A stretch of 64,000 nt of DNA from Actinosynnema sp. ALI-1.44 (GCF_001984155.1 NZ_MTQO01000054.1:62001-126000), one strand, 5' to 3'; counted from the first letter of the stretch, positions 17,445 through 26,408 are shown. Program-made: numbers and translations. The notes: generated by a model from the sequence alone, not told the origin.

Positions 17445-18281
17445 TCAGTCGATCAACCCCTTGATCAGGCTCAGCGACTTCGCGGGGGACAGAGCGACCG
17501 ACTTGAGATTCTCGACTGCCATTTTATAGGTCCGGACATCGTCTGGATCCTGGATGTAGACGCCTCCATCGACCCGTTCGGCGTAGGCGATGGACTGCGC
17601 TTGGGGGAAATCCAGCACGACGAGGTGGCCGGTGTTCGCGGCATGCGGGCCATCCTCGGGCCGCACGACTTGAATGGTCACGTTGGGCCGCTTGGCCAAG
17701 GTCAACAAATGTTTGAGCTGGCCGCGCCGGGTTTCGGCATCCCCGACCGCCAATCGCAAGGCGCCTTCGGCTATGACTGCGTGCAAGTCCAACGGGTCAT
17801 CGTCGTTGAGCCGCTTGGCTCGAGCCAAGCGGAACGACACGAACCGATCACTGTGGTCCTGCCGGACGAAGCCGGTGGCGCTGGTCACTGCCTCGGCGTA
17901 GGCGGCTGTTTGGAGCAGTCCCGGCAACTGGAGAGGACCGAACACGAACTCGCTCTCCGCCAAGCCCTCAAGGCCCACGAAGGTCCTGAACCAGTCCGGT
18001 ACCACGTTCGACCAAGGTGCCACCCAGGATCTGCCGCCCGCCGTGCCCGCCAACGTGGACAGGCGGTCGACATCGTGGGGCGGGGCGCCATAGGTCAACA
18101 TCAGCGTCGCGACATCCGCAGGCCACTGGATGTACTTGCTGGTCTCCATGTGGCCGAGCTTGGCGCGGCCGATACCGGACTTCGCGGCTGCTTCCTTGAG
18201 TGTCAGCCCCGCCTGCTTGCGGTAGTGCGCCAACTCGACTCCCACGAGCCAGCGCAATGCAGTGGGGTCATTCCTTGCCAT
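17445..18281 (-). CDS. XRE-family regulator with DUF5753, paired with DUF397
   Basis: A 278-residue helix-turn-helix protein. The HTH (YRKQAGLTLKEAAAKSGIGR then AKLGHMETSKYIQWP) lies at about 20-55 and the DUF5753 domain at about 90-270 (FGPLQLPGLLQTAAYAEA). The DUF397 gene follows by 19 nt, so the two form an operon. The Tat-exported protein further downstream is on the same strand and could be a third member. The gene is divergent from the small hypothetical gene at 18369, with 87 nt between them. Confidence 0.9.
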   Translation of the reverse strand: MARNDPTALRWLVGVELAHYRKQAGLTLKEAAAKSGIGRAKLGHMETSKYIQWPADVATLMLTYGAPPHDVDRLSTLAGTAGGRSWVAPWSNVVPDWFRTFVGLEGLAESEFVFGPLQLPGLLQTAAYAEAVTSATGFVRQDHSDRFVSFRLARAKRLNDDDPLDLHAVIAEGALRLAVGDAETRRGQLKHLLTLAKRPNVTIQVVRPEDGPHAANTGHLVVLDFPQAQSIAYAERVDGGVYIQDPDDVRTYKMAVENLKSVALSPAKSLSLIKGLID

Positions 18282-18368
18282 GACTCAATTTTCCCGATGC
18301 CGGACCGGCTTGTCGTCACTCGATCCGGTCATTGCGGCGTATAGAACATCTAGCCTAACGTCCGGTAG

Positions 18369-18632
18369 ATGAATCTGGCGGAAGAAGTACTGGAAGACCT
18401 TGCCGAGGCCGCGTATGAGTGCGCTCCACGCCTGTTCGCCATCTATGGCGTTCGCCACGACCGCCTCGGCGACGAATCCGACTACTTCGTCGCGTACGGC
18501 ATGGAGCTGAGCGACCCGCCCCTTGCCGTCCTCACCTACACCGACGGCACCACCCACGTGTCCACCACCGCCGAGCGCGCCCTCCGCTCCCACCAGATCG
18601 GCGCCGAGGCACGCCTCGTCTGGCTCAGCTAG
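18369..18632 (+). CDS. Conserved hypothetical small protein
   Basis: An 87-residue acidic protein starting at ATG 18369. It reads as a folded domain (YGVRHDRLGDESDYFVAYGM, ELSDPPLAVLTYTDGTTHVS) with no signal or membrane segment. I do not recognise a named family. It lies nine bases upstream of the FAH-family hydrolase and is probably co-transcribed with it. TAGCCT about 14 nt before the start resembles a -10 box. Confidence 0.7.
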   Translation: MNLAEEVLEDLAEAAYECAPRLFAIYGVRHDRLGDESDYFVAYGMELSDPPLAVLTYTDGTTHVSTTAERALRSHQIGAEARLVWLS

Positions 18633-18641
18633 TGTTCTGCC

Positions 18642-19412
18642 GTGCGTATTGCTCGTATTGCTCACTCCGAGGGGTTCGCCTACGCCGCCCTCGGCGATGC
18701 CGACGGCCAGGAAATGGCGTTGGAGATCGCCGAGCAGCCGTTCGTGAAACCGACGTTCAGCGGCCGCAAGTGGCCGCTGGCCGACGTCCGCCTGCTCGCT
18801 CCCATCCTGCCGACCAAGGTCGTCTGCATCGGCAAGAACTACGCCGACCACGCGCGTGAGATGGGCGGGGAGCCACCGGCCGACCCTGTGATGTTCATCA
18901 AGCCGTCCACCAGCGTGATCGGCCCCAACGCCGCCATCAGGCTCCCGGCCGACTCGTCCCGTGTGGACTACGAGGCCGAGCTCGCCGTCGTGATCGGCCA
19001 GCCGTGCAAGGACGTGCCCGCCGAGAAGGCTTCGTCCGTCATCTTCGGCTACACCGTCGGCAACGACGTCACCGCCCGCGACCAGCAGAAGGCCGACGGG
19101 CAGTGGACGCGTGGCAAGGGCCACGACACGTTCTGCCCGCTCGGCCCGTGGGTCGAGACCCAGCTGGACGCGTCCGATCTGGCCATCCGCGCCGAACTCG
19201 ACGGCGAGGTCAAACAGGACTCGCGCACTTCTCTTCTCCTGCACGACGTGCCGAAGCTCATCGAGTGGATCTCGAGGGTGATGACCCTGCTGCCCGGTGA
19301 CGTCATCCTCACCGGGACACCGGCCGGTGTCGGCCCCATGACCGACGGCCAGAGCATCTCGGTCACCGTCGAGGGCATCGGAACGCTGACCAACCCCGTG
19401 GTGGCCAAGTAG
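18642..19412 (+). CDS. Fumarylacetoacetate hydrolase family protein
   Basis: A 256-residue member of the FAH/YcgM family, which hydrolyse or decarboxylate acylpyruvates and related 2-oxo acids using a divalent metal. The metal and catalytic motifs are clear: CIGKNYADHAREMG (about 65-78), VDYEAELAVVIG (metal-binding Glu residues), GYTVGNDVTARDQQ, KGHDTFCPLGPW and LTGTPAGVG. An orthologue is next to gltX in M. tuberculosis (Rv2993c, from memory), so this belongs to the conserved backbone. GTG 18642 is nine bases after the upstream gene. The true substrate is not deducible; oxaloacetate decarboxylase-like activity is possible. Confidence 0.9.
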   Translation: MRIARIAHSEGFAYAALGDADGQEMALEIAEQPFVKPTFSGRKWPLADVRLLAPILPTKVVCIGKNYADHAREMGGEPPADPVMFIKPSTSVIGPNAAIRLPADSSRVDYEAELAVVIGQPCKDVPAEKASSVIFGYTVGNDVTARDQQKADGQWTRGKGHDTFCPLGPWVETQLDASDLAIRAELDGEVKQDSRTSLLLHDVPKLIEWISRVMTLLPGDVILTGTPAGVGPMTDGQSISVTVEGIGTLTNPVVAK

Positions 19413-19415
19413 GCC

Positions 19416-20639
19416 TTAACGCCTTGCGAAGTCCGGGGCGTGCTCCGGCCGGACCCCGATCGCCACCACGTACGCAGGCACCGCGCGCAACGGCGGGATC
19501 AGCCGGGTCACCATCGCCGGTCCCTTCGGGTACGTGCTCCGCTTGCCGGTCAGCACGGGTTCCAGGACCGCCTTGTGCAGAAGCCGCTGCAGGCCTTGGG
19601 CCACGACCATCGGCAGCCACCGGCGACGGCGGACCTTCGCCAGGTCCGCCGTCCGGACGCGGCCATGGCGCAGCGGCATCGCCAGGAGTTTCGCCGTCGC
19701 CGTCGCGTCCTGCACCGCGAGGTTGATACCGACTCCGCCGATCGGGGACATCGCGTGGGCGGCGTCACCTATACAGAGCAGGCCGTCGGTGTGCCACTGG
19801 TGCAATCGGTTCAACTTGACGTCCAGCATTTTCACGTCGTCCATGCTCTTAATGGCGTCGACCCGGTCGGCCAGCCACGGCACTGTCCGGCCGATCCGTT
19901 CCCTGAACGCCGCGAGACCTTCCGCGCGCAGCCGCGGATCAATCCCTTTTTGCGCCAGCAATGCCACCTGGTAAAAGCCTTCCCTGGTGATGGCGATCGC
20001 CATGTTCCCGTCGGCGAACCCCAGTCGGAGAGAGCTGGCCGTGCCGGATTCGTCCTCGTGTCGCGGCAGCCGGAACCACCACGCGTCCAACGGCACCGGG
20101 AATTCCTCCGGGACCAGACCGGCTTGTTCGCGAAGCAATGAAGTGCGGCCGTCACAGGCCACGGTGAGGTCGGCGTGCAGTTCTCCTTCCACGCCGTCGG
20201 CCGTGCGATAGCGCACCCCGATCACCTTCGAATCACGTTCGACCAGACCGGTGACCTCGGTGTTCATCCGCAGCGTGTACGTGGGCTCCGCCTGGCCCGC
20301 CTCGGCCAGCAGGTTGAGCAGGTCCCACTGCGGGACCATCGCTATGTAGTTGTACGGCTCACGCAGCTTGCCCGCGTCTCCGATCACGTACATCCCGTCG
20401 TCGCTGGGGAAGCCGATCGTCTGCAGCCTGGACTGCGGCAGACGGCGGAACTCCCGCCCGAGGCCCAGTTCGTCGATCAGCCTGATCGTCGACGCGTGCA
20501 CGGTGTCGCCGCGGAAGTCGCGCAGGAAGTCGGCGTGCTTCTCCAGCACCGTCACCTCGATCCCCGCCCTCGCCAGCATCAGACCGAGGACCATCCCCGC
20601 CGGTCCGCCCCCAACGATCGCGCAGGTCGTGCGCTCCAT
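19416..20639 (-). CDS. FAD-dependent aromatic-ring monooxygenase family protein
   Basis: A 407-residue flavoprotein of the p-hydroxybenzoate hydroxylase class. The FAD motif [17 protein letters not shown] is at about residues 9-25, the mid-chain DG motif appears in [18 protein letters not shown], and the GD motif in [23 protein letters not shown] 20639 follows GGGAGGG, so longer frames upstream are not needed. It is convergent with the FAH-family gene, with stop codons three bases apart, and divergent from gltX. A palindrome just upstream of its start may be an operator. The substrate is unknown. A phenolic compound or quinone is the usual kind. Confidence 0.88.
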   Translation of the reverse strand: MERTTCAIVGGGPAGMVLGLMLARAGIEVTVLEKHADFLRDFRGDTVHASTIRLIDELGLGREFRRLPQSRLQTIGFPSDDGMYVIGDAGKLREPYNYIAMVPQWDLLNLLAEAGQAEPTYTLRMNTEVTGLVERDSKVIGVRYRTADGVEGELHADLTVACDGRTSLLREQAGLVPEEFPVPLDAWWFRLPRHEDESGTASSLRLGFADGNMAIAITREGFYQVALLAQKGIDPRLRAEGLAAFRERIGRTVPWLADRVDAIKSMDDVKMLDVKLNRLHQWHTDGLLCIGDAAHAMSPIGGVGINLAVQDATATAKLLAMPLRHGRVRTADLAKVRRRRWLPMVVAQGLQRLLHKAVLEPVLTGKRSTYPKGPAMVTRLIPPLRAVPAYVVAIGVRPEHAPDFARR

Positions 20640-20655
20640 CTCGAACCCTCCCGTT

Positions 20656-20671
20656 TTCAACGGTCGTTGAA
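20656..20671. promoter_or_regulatory. Candidate TetR-type operator
   Basis: TTCAACGGTCGTTGAA is a 7+7 inverted repeat around GT, 16 nt upstream of the monooxygenase start and about 60 nt upstream of gltX. Its size and symmetry fit a TetR or MarR-family operator. No such regulator is adjacent, so the binding protein is unknown. Confidence 0.5.
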
Positions 20672-20729
20672 TACATCCAGCATGCTCCTGTCGGGCGGGA
20701 ACGTCAAACGAGCTAGCCTCTCCTCTGTT

Positions 20730-22214
20730 ATGAACACGACACCGCTCGCGGGCGTGAGAGTCCGCTTCTGCCCGTCCCCGACGGGGACCCCGCACGTCGG
20801 GCTGATCCGCACCGCCCTGTTCAACTGGGCCTTCGCCCGGCACCACGGCGGCGAACTGGTCTTCCGGATCGAGGACACGGATGCCTCACGGGATTCCGAG
20901 GAGAGCTACAACGCGATCATCGAGGCGTTGAACTGGCTCGGCATCGACTGGGACGAAGGGCCCGAGGTCGGCGGCGACCACGGCCCGTACCGGCAAAGCC
21001 AGCGCGGCGAGATCTACACCGACGTCGCCCGTCGCCTGCTGGAAGCGGGCGAGTTGTACGAGTCGTTCTCCACGCCGGAAGAAGTGGACGAGCGCCGCAA
21101 GGCAGCCGGGCAGGACACCAAGCTCGGCTACGACAACTTCGACAGGCACACCACCGACGAGCAGAAAGCGGCGTTCCGCGCGCAAGGCCGTGAACCGGTG
21201 CTGCGCCTGCGGATGCCCGACGACGACATCACGTTCGCCGACCACATCCGCGGCGAGGTGACGTTCAAGGCGGGCAGCGTGCCCGACCCCGTGCTGGTCA
21301 GGGCGAACGGCGCCCCGCTGTACACCCTGACCAACCCGGTCGACGACGCCATGATGCGCATCACGCACATCCTGCGCGGCGAGGACCTGCTCCCGTCGAC
21401 CCCGCGGCAGATCGCGCTTTTCCAGGCGCTCAAGCGGATCGGCGTCGCCGAGTCCATTCCGGACTACGCGCACCTGCCCCTGGTCAGGGGCGAGGGCAAC
21501 CGCAAGCTGTCCAAGCGGGATCCGGAGTCGAACCTCTTCACCTACCGGGACCGGGGTTTCCTGCCGGAAGGCATGCTGAACTACCTCGCGCTGCTCGGCT
21601 GGGCGATCGCCGAGGACCGGGACATCTTCAGCATGTCGGAGATGGTGCAGGCCTTCGACATCGGCAAGGTCAGCTCGAACCCCGCGCGCTTCGACCTGAA
21701 GAAGGCCGAGGCCATCAACGCGACGCATCTGCGCGCGTTGACGCAGGAAGACTTCGTGAACCGCACGTTGCCGTACCTCTCGGCCGCGAATCTGGTCGCG
21801 GAGAAGCCGACCGACGAGCAGGTGGCGCTGTTCACCGCGACCGCGCCGTTGATCCAGGAGCGGCTGGTCGTGCTGTCCGACGCGGTCGGCATGGTGCGGT
21901 TCCTGTTCCAATCCGAAGAGGACTTCGCGCCGGAGCCGGATTCCGCGGCGAAAGCACTGGGCGAGGACGCGAAACCGGTGCTGGACGCGGCACTGGCGGC
22001 ACTCGAGCCGCTGGCCGACTGGACCACCCCGGCCATCGAGGACGCCTTGAAGGGCGCGCTGATCGACGGACTGGGTCTTAAGCCCCGCAAGGCGTTCGCC
22101 CCGGTGCGCGTCGCGGTGACCGGGCGGACGGTGTCCCCGCCGCTGTACGAGTCGATGGAGTTGCTCGGCAAGGAGCGCACCCTCACCCGCGTGAGGCATG
22201 CCCGTAACACCTGA
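20730..22214 (+). CDS. gltX: Glutamyl-tRNA synthetase
   Basis: GltX charges tRNA-Glu with glutamate; in actinomycetes it probably also mischarges tRNA-Gln for conversion by GatCAB. The 494 residues carry the class I signature [20 protein letters not shown] at about 13-32 (HIGH region) and [10 protein letters not shown] (KMSKS region) near 255. TAGCCT about ten bases before the start resembles a -10 box, which would give a very short or absent 5' leader. The tRNA-Gln and tRNA-Glu genes lie 1 kb downstream, a fitting neighbourhood. A hairpin follows the stop. Confidence 0.96.
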   Translation: MNTTPLAGVRVRFCPSPTGTPHVGLIRTALFNWAFARHHGGELVFRIEDTDASRDSEESYNAIIEALNWLGIDWDEGPEVGGDHGPYRQSQRGEIYTDVARRLLEAGELYESFSTPEEVDERRKAAGQDTKLGYDNFDRHTTDEQKAAFRAQGREPVLRLRMPDDDITFADHIRGEVTFKAGSVPDPVLVRANGAPLYTLTNPVDDAMMRITHILRGEDLLPSTPRQIALFQALKRIGVAESIPDYAHLPLVRGEGNRKLSKRDPESNLFTYRDRGFLPEGMLNYLALLGWAIAEDRDIFSMSEMVQAFDIGKVSSNPARFDLKKAEAINATHLRALTQEDFVNRTLPYLSAANLVAEKPTDEQVALFTATAPLIQERLVVLSDAVGMVRFLFQSEEDFAPEPDSAAKALGEDAKPVLDAALAALEPLADWTTPAIEDALKGALIDGLGLKPRKAFAPVRVAVTGRTVSPPLYESMELLGKERTLTRVRHARNT

Positions 22215-22242
22215 GGGCTGTCGATCCGATACAGGCTGTTTG

Positions 22243-22264
22243 GCCCCCTTGGCAACAAGGGGGC
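22243..22264 (+). terminator. Hairpin after gltX
   Basis: Perfect 9-bp stem (GCCCCCTTG at 22243-22251, CAAGGGGGC at 22256-22264) with loop GCAA, 28 nt after the gltX stop. The T-run is weak (TTAACC), so termination is likely but may be partial. Confidence 0.75.
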
Positions 22265-22340
22265 TTAACCGTGTCAGTGACCGAGCAATTCACCTCGTCA
22301 GACGAATCGAAAACCAGGGGCAGACGCCTATCGTCTCTGG

Positions 22341-23117
22341 ATGGCATCAGCGGTGGAGTTGCGGGCGGGACATGAAAGACTGGTGGGGAAACCACCGGAA
22401 ATCTCGGCGGTCTGTCTTGACATCGACGACACCCTCGTGGATTTCACGTCGGCCGCGAGGTCCGCATTATTCACGCTGATCGGCCGGGACGACATGTGGC
22501 GGGCGTGGCAGCACACGACAGACGAGTACGTGGCGAGAGCGGTGGCGGGTGAACTCGACCCGACAACCATGCGTATGCAGCGAACCAAGGCATTCCTGAC
22601 CGACATGGGCGTCCTGCTCGACGACGAGACCGTCCAAGTGCTGGAGGACCGCAGGCTGACCGAGATGAACAGCGGCTGGCAACTCTTCGCGGACGCGCTG
22701 CCCTGCCTCGACTGGATGCGGGCGGCGGGGCTGAAGCTGGCCGCTGTGACGAACGCCTCGGGCCCCGCCCAGCGGGACAAAATGGCGGGACTCGGCCTGA
22801 CGCGCTTCTTCGACGCGGTCGTGATCGCGGGGGAAGTGGGCGTGGCGAAGCCGGAGCCGGAGATCTTCCACACCGCCTGCCAGGAACTTCACGTGAAGCC
22901 GGCCAGCGCGGTGCACGTCGGGGACAGGCTGGACCTCGACGCGATCGGGGCGAGGGACGCAGGCCTGCACGCCGTCTGGCTGAACAGGGAAGACGAGGGC
23001 GCCGACAGCCGGACCCCGGAGGACGTCCAGGTCATCGCGGACCTGACCGAGCTGCCGTCGTTGCTCGTCAGCGAGTACGTGACCCCGTCGACGGCGGTCC
23101 CGCAGCCCCGCGGCTGA
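22341..23117 (+). CDS. HAD-family phosphatase
   Basis: A 258-residue haloacid dehalogenase-type hydrolase. Motif I is VCLDIDDTLVDF (catalytic Asp residues), motif II lies in KLAAVTNASGPAQ, motif III is the Lys in VAKPEPEIF, and motif IV is HVGDRLDLDAIGARDAG. The subfamily resembles YjjG/PynA-like or phosphoglycolate-type enzymes, so a small phosphorylated metabolite is the likely substrate. It lies between gltX and the two tRNA genes on the same strand. Confidence 0.88.
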   Translation: MASAVELRAGHERLVGKPPEISAVCLDIDDTLVDFTSAARSALFTLIGRDDMWRAWQHTTDEYVARAVAGELDPTTMRMQRTKAFLTDMGVLLDDETVQVLEDRRLTEMNSGWQLFADALPCLDWMRAAGLKLAAVTNASGPAQRDKMAGLGLTRFFDAVVIAGEVGVAKPEPEIFHTACQELHVKPASAVHVGDRLDLDAIGARDAGLHAVWLNREDEGADSRTPEDVQVIADLTELPSLLVSEYVTPSTAVPQPRG

Positions 23118-23189
23118 CCCCGGTTTTCAACCTGCGGCACCCATCGTCTACTATCTGTTCCGGCGCCACGGAGAGATCCGAGACGCCGG

Positions 23190-23261
23190 TGGGGTATGGT
23201 GTAATTGGCAGCACGACTGATTCTGGTTCAGTTAGTCTAGGTTCGAGTCCTGGTACCCCAG
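23190..23261 (+). tRNA. tRNA-Gln (CTG)
   Basis: A 72-nt cloverleaf. The acceptor arms TGGGGTA and TACCCCA pair over 7 bp, the anticodon stem ACTGA/TCAGT encloses loop TTCTGGT with anticodon CTG, and the T loop GTTCGAGTC is present. The CCA end is not encoded. It decodes CAG, the main glutamine codon in a high-GC genome. Confidence 0.95.
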
Positions 23262-23322
23262 CGAGAGAGACCCAAGCAGCATCTGCTAAGCTTCTCTCAA
23301 CAAAAGAAAACAGAAAGTTCCT

Positions 23323-23395
23323 GGCCCCGTCGTCTAGCGGCCTAGGACGCCGCCCTCTCAAGGCGGTAGCGCGGGTTCAAATCCCGTCGGGGCTA
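23323..23395 (+). tRNA. tRNA-Glu (CTC)
   Basis: A 73-nt cloverleaf with acceptor arms GGCCCCG and CGGGGCT (first pair G-T wobble), anticodon stem CCGCC/GGCGG and loop CTCTCAA giving anticodon CTC, and T loop GGTTCAAATCC. CCA is not encoded. It lies 61 nt after tRNA-Gln and may share its transcript. The spacer contains a small hairpin (GCAG CAT CTGC). Confidence 0.95.
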
Positions 23396-23403
23396 CGTGG
23401 GTG

Positions 23404-23445
23404 GTGGGCCTTGGTCAGTTGCTTCGCAACTTTTCCAAGGCCCAC
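23404..23445 (+). terminator. Terminator-like hairpin after tRNA-Glu
   Basis: Perfect 11-bp stem GTGGGCCTTGG / CCAAGGCCCAC with a nested GTTGC-TTC-GCAAC hairpin in the loop, starting eight bases after the tRNA. TTCGCTTTTGTTTT follows. It probably ends the tRNA transcript. Confidence 0.8.
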
Positions 23446-23456
23446 TTCGCTTTTGT

Positions 23457-23479
23457 TTTGGGGGGCCGAGCCCCCCAAA
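23457..23479 (+). terminator. Second hairpin after tRNA-Glu
   Basis: TTTGGGGGGC pairs perfectly with GCCCCCCAAA around a CGA loop. It follows the first hairpin and may act as a back-up or as a terminator for both strands. Confidence 0.65.
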
Positions 23480-23723
23480 CCCCCCACGGTGCGTGCTCCT
23501 TCCGACCCAGCTTGGGCACTTTTTCTTTTTACCAGCTTCTTTTCTTTTAGCTTGGTACTTCAGGTTTTGGGTTTGGCGTCTGAGTGCTGGGGCACCCTCG
23601 GGTGGTGGGGTATGTCACATGACGTGGACAGGGTGAGGTCCGCCCACGGTAATCAGCCCCGGTGATAGTCCTACGGACCTCGCCTATCCCCGAAGCGCGT
23701 CAGCGCAGTCCCCGCCTTCGTGT

Positions 23724-23863
23724 CCCCTTCCTCCCGTATGGCCTGGGCGCAGCCCAACCATGGGTGTCAAGGGGTCCGCCTACGCGAAGCAACCCGGCTG
23801 GGAGTCATACGGATCCCCTTGACGCCCATGGTTGCCTTTGGCAGGCCATACGGGAGGAAGGGG
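23724..23863. repeat. Large imperfect palindrome A
   Basis: Outer arms 23724-23745 and 23842-23863 pair perfectly over 22 bp. After an internal loop (9 and 7 nt), CAACCATGGG (23755-23764) pairs with CCCATGGTTG (23825-23834), then TGTCAAGGGG (23765-23774) pairs with CCCCTTGACG (23815-23824, one wobble), then TCCG pairs with CGGA with one bulged T. In all, 46 bp close a 31-nt loop. The same architecture and much of the arm sequence recur at 48072-48214. It contains no gene. It could be a structured RNA, a mobile palindromic repeat or a recombination by-product. Confidence 0.85.
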
Positions 23864-23890
23864 GCGCGGCCCCCTCTCCTCTTGGTGGTC

Positions 23891-24135
23891 TGCCCGTCGG
23901 CGAGGCATTTCTGTTCAGTGTCTGCGGGCGAGGCGCTTCGTTCGGGCTTGTTGGTGAGGCGCTTCTGTGTGGGTGTCCGTCGGCGACGCACTTCCTTCGA
24001 GACAATTCACCCGCCAGCGACGCGTGGTTGCAGTGGCCTGGCGCCGACAAGGCGCCTGCCGTGACAGGCACTCTCCTGCGGCAGTTCACCCGTCGGCGAA
24101 GCGCTCATCTGCGGCCCATCCGTCAGTGGGGTGCT
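23891..24135. repeat. Degenerate tandem repeats, about 28-nt unit
   Basis: The pattern GTCGGCGAGGCGCTTCTG recurs in decayed form near 23896, 23924, 23950, 23980, 24012, 24092 and 24122, with the first four or five copies spaced 26-32 nt. The copies are too divergent and the gaps too short for a CRISPR array. Function is unknown. Confidence 0.5.
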
Positions 24136-24175
24136 TCTGGTGACCGTTGATCCACTGTGGATGTCTTATGGGGAC

Positions 24176-24877
24176 TTAGAGGCGGTTGTGGAGGGCGTCT
24201 GCTGCTGCCAGTAGGTCTGCTGCCCAGCGGGAGCCTGGTCGGCGGCCCATTCTGTCTATGGGGCCTGAGACCGAGACCGCTGCTACGACGTTTCCCGCTC
24301 CGTCTCGGACCGGGGCCGAGACGCTGGCCACTCCTGGTTCTCGCTCCGCCACGCTTTGGGCCCAGCCTCGGCGGCGGACTTCGAGGAGGGCTCGTTCTCC
24401 GAAGACCGCGTCGTTCAGGAGTGCTCGCTGGGTTCCCGGGTCCGCCCATGCCGCCAGGACCTTCGCGCCTGAGCCCGCCGTCATGGGGAGGCGGGCTCCG
24501 ACTGGCACCGTGTCCCTCAGGCCTGATGGCGGTTCCGCCGAGCAGACGCAGATCCTGTGCATCCCGTCACGGCGGTAGAGCTGGACGCTCTCCCCGGTTA
24601 TGTCCCTGAGGCGGGGCAGTACCGCGTTCGCCGCGTCCAGCAGGGGATCGGTCGCCCCGCCCGCCAGTTCCGAGAGCGCCGCCCCCGGGCGCCAGCGTCC
24701 GTCGGATCCCCGGCGCAGCAAGCGATGCACCTCAAGGCCTACCGCGAGCCGGTGCGCCGTCGCCCTGGGCAGTCCGGTCTTCGTGCAGAGTTCCGCCAGA
24801 CCACAGGGTTCTTTGGCCACGGCTTGCAGCACCGCCATTGCCTTGTCCAGTACACCGATTCCGCTATGCTGTCCCAC
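24176..24877 (-). CDS. ndgR: IclR-family regulator of leuCD (NdgR-like)
   Basis: A 233-residue IclR protein with an N-terminal winged helix (VLDKAMAVLQAVAKEPCGLA then ELCTKTGLPRATAHRLAVGL) and a C-terminal effector domain (about 75-230, GARLPMTAGSGAKVLAAWAD). Its divergent position to leuC is conserved in actinobacteria. The Streptomyces NdgR/AreB orthologue binds the leuC promoter and responds to leucine-related signals. Its 3' half borders the T-rich repeat region, and the plus strand opposite its coding strand is also T-rich there. The symbol is assigned from context and is less certain than the family. Confidence 0.88.
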   Translation of the reverse strand: MGQHSGIGVLDKAMAVLQAVAKEPCGLAELCTKTGLPRATAHRLAVGLEVHRLLRRGSDGRWRPGAALSELAGGATDPLLDAANAVLPRLRDITGESVQLYRRDGMHRICVCSAEPPSGLRDTVPVGARLPMTAGSGAKVLAAWADPGTQRALLNDAVFGERALLEVRRRGWAQSVAEREPGVASVSAPVRDGAGNVVAAVSVSGPIDRMGRRPGSRWAADLLAAADALHNRL

Positions 24878-24891
24878 AGAACGATACTAGC

Positions 24892-24924
24892 TTCCCGATA
24901 TCTGAGATGTCCAGTATCTGGGAA
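24892..24924. promoter_or_regulatory. Candidate operator between ndgR and leuC
   Basis: An imperfect inverted repeat, TTCCCGATATC at 24892-24902 and GTATCTGGGAA at 24914-24924, lies midway in the 76-nt divergent gap. It is the best candidate binding site for the IclR protein, which usually autoregulates and controls the divergent gene. Confidence 0.5.
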
Positions 24925-24953
24925 CCCACCACGAAATCTGCGTTGGAGGAGCG

Positions 24954-26390
24954 ATGGGCCACACGCTCGCTGAGAAGGTGTGGAACTCACATGTCGTACG
25001 GCGAGGCGACGGTGACGAACCGGATCTGCTGTACATCGACCTGCACCTGGTCCACGAAGTCACCAGCCCGCAGGCGTTCGACGGATTGCGTCAGGCTGGC
25101 CGCCCGGTCCGCCGTGTCGATCTCACCGTCGCGACCGAGGACCACAACGTCCCCACGATCGACACCGAGCTGCCGATCGCCGATCCGGTGTCGCGCACGC
25201 AGGTCGAGACGCTTCGCCGCAACTGTGCCGAGTTCGGTGTCCCGCTCTACCAGATGGGCCACGACGAACAGGGCATCGTGCACGTCATCGGCCCGCAGCT
25301 CGGGCTGACCCAGCCGGGGACGACCGTGGTGTGCGGCGACAGCCACACCTCCACGCACGGCGCGTTCGGTGCGATGGCGTTCGGCATCGGCACGTCCGAG
25401 GTCGAGCACGTGCTCGCCACGCAGACCCTTCCGCTCAAGCCGTTCAAGACGATGGCGATCAACGTCGCCGGGTCGCTTCGCGCCGGTGTCACCGCGAAGG
25501 ACATCATCCTCGCCGTCATCGCCAAGATCGGAACCGGCGGCGGACAGGGATATGTATTGGAATATCGGGGCAGTGCCATCGAGGAGCTGTCGATGGAAGC
25601 CCGGATGACCGTGTGCAACATGTCCATCGAAGCGGGTGCGCGCGCCGGTCTGATCGCGCCCGACGAGACGACGTTCGCGTATCTGAAGGGGCGCAAGCAC
25701 GCTCCTCGAGGCGCGGACTGGGACGCCGCGGTCGAGGCGTGGCGGCAGTTGCGCACCGATGATGACGCTGTCTTCGATGCCGAGGTGGACCTCGACGCCG
25801 ACGACCTCACCCCGTACGTGACGTGGGGCACCAACCCCGGTCAGGGCCTGCCGTTGTCTGAAAAGGTTCCTGACCCGGAACGCATCGCCGACGAGAACGA
25901 GCGCGCCGCCGCCGAGAAGGCCCTGTCCTACATGGACCTCAAGCCGGGCACCCCGCTGAGGGAGATTCAGGTCGACACCGTCTTCCTCGGATCCTGCACC
26001 AACGGGCGGATCGAGGACCTGCGGGCCGCCGCCGACGTGCTGCGAGGGCACAAAGTCGCCACCGGCGTGCGGATGCTGGTCGTCCCCGGCTCGATGCGGG
26101 TCCGCGAGGCCGCCGAGTCGGAGGGGCTGCACGAGGTCTTCCTGTCGGCGGGCGCCGAGTGGCGGTCCGCGGGTTGCTCCATGTGCCTTGGCATGAACCC
26201 GGACCAGCTCAAGCCGGGCGAGCGCAGCGCATCGACATCAAATCGCAACTTTGAGGGCAGGCAGGGCAAGGGTGGGCGCACGCACCTGGTCTCCCCGTTG
26301 GTCGCCGCGGCGACCGCCGTGCGCGGAACCCTGTCGTCTCCCGAAGACCTGCTCGCAGTCTCCAGCACTGGCACCGCAGGCACGGACTGA
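24954..26390 (+). CDS. leuC: 3-isopropylmalate dehydratase large subunit
   Basis: LeuC with LeuD isomerises 2- to 3-isopropylmalate, and in the citramalate route converts citramalate to 3-methylmalate. The 478 residues have the aconitase-fold 4Fe-4S cysteines ([10 protein letters not shown] near 345 and [13 protein letters not shown] near 405-410), [16 protein letters not shown] and the substrate loop [22 protein letters not shown] 24954 is preceded by GGAGGAG. leuD follows 18 nt after the stop, so the two are an operon. Confidence 0.97.
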   Translation: MGHTLAEKVWNSHVVRRGDGDEPDLLYIDLHLVHEVTSPQAFDGLRQAGRPVRRVDLTVATEDHNVPTIDTELPIADPVSRTQVETLRRNCAEFGVPLYQMGHDEQGIVHVIGPQLGLTQPGTTVVCGDSHTSTHGAFGAMAFGIGTSEVEHVLATQTLPLKPFKTMAINVAGSLRAGVTAKDIILAVIAKIGTGGGQGYVLEYRGSAIEELSMEARMTVCNMSIEAGARAGLIAPDETTFAYLKGRKHAPRGADWDAAVEAWRQLRTDDDAVFDAEVDLDADDLTPYVTWGTNPGQGLPLSEKVPDPERIADENERAAAEKALSYMDLKPGTPLREIQVDTVFLGSCTNGRIEDLRAAADVLRGHKVATGVRMLVVPGSMRVREAAESEGLHEVFLSAGAEWRSAGCSMCLGMNPDQLKPGERSASTSNRNFEGRQGKGGRTHLVSPLVAAATAVRGTLSSPEDLLAVSSTGTAGTD

Positions 26391-26408
26391 AGGAAGAAAA
26401 AGCACGTC

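Larger units (their letters stand above)
23396..24175. other. Gene-free repeat-rich region (780 nt)
   Basis: No reading frame here has the codon bias or similarity of a gene. The stretch holds, in order: two strong hairpins after the tRNA genes, a T-rich patch (about 23520-23580), a 140-nt imperfect palindrome, a GC hairpin (AGGGGGC/GCCCCCT at 23859-23875), and degenerate tandem repeats of about 28 nt. The plus strand is visibly richer in T than the surrounding genes. A second region with the same parts is at 47955-48449. Confidence 0.7.

Noticed and set aside
20175-20729. N-terminal extension of gltX
   Set aside because: It would overlap the divergent monooxygenase gene; the class I signature starts right after ATG 20730.
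23891-24135. CRISPR array in the tandem repeats
   Set aside because: Copies are degenerate, gaps are only a few bases, and no cas gene is present.
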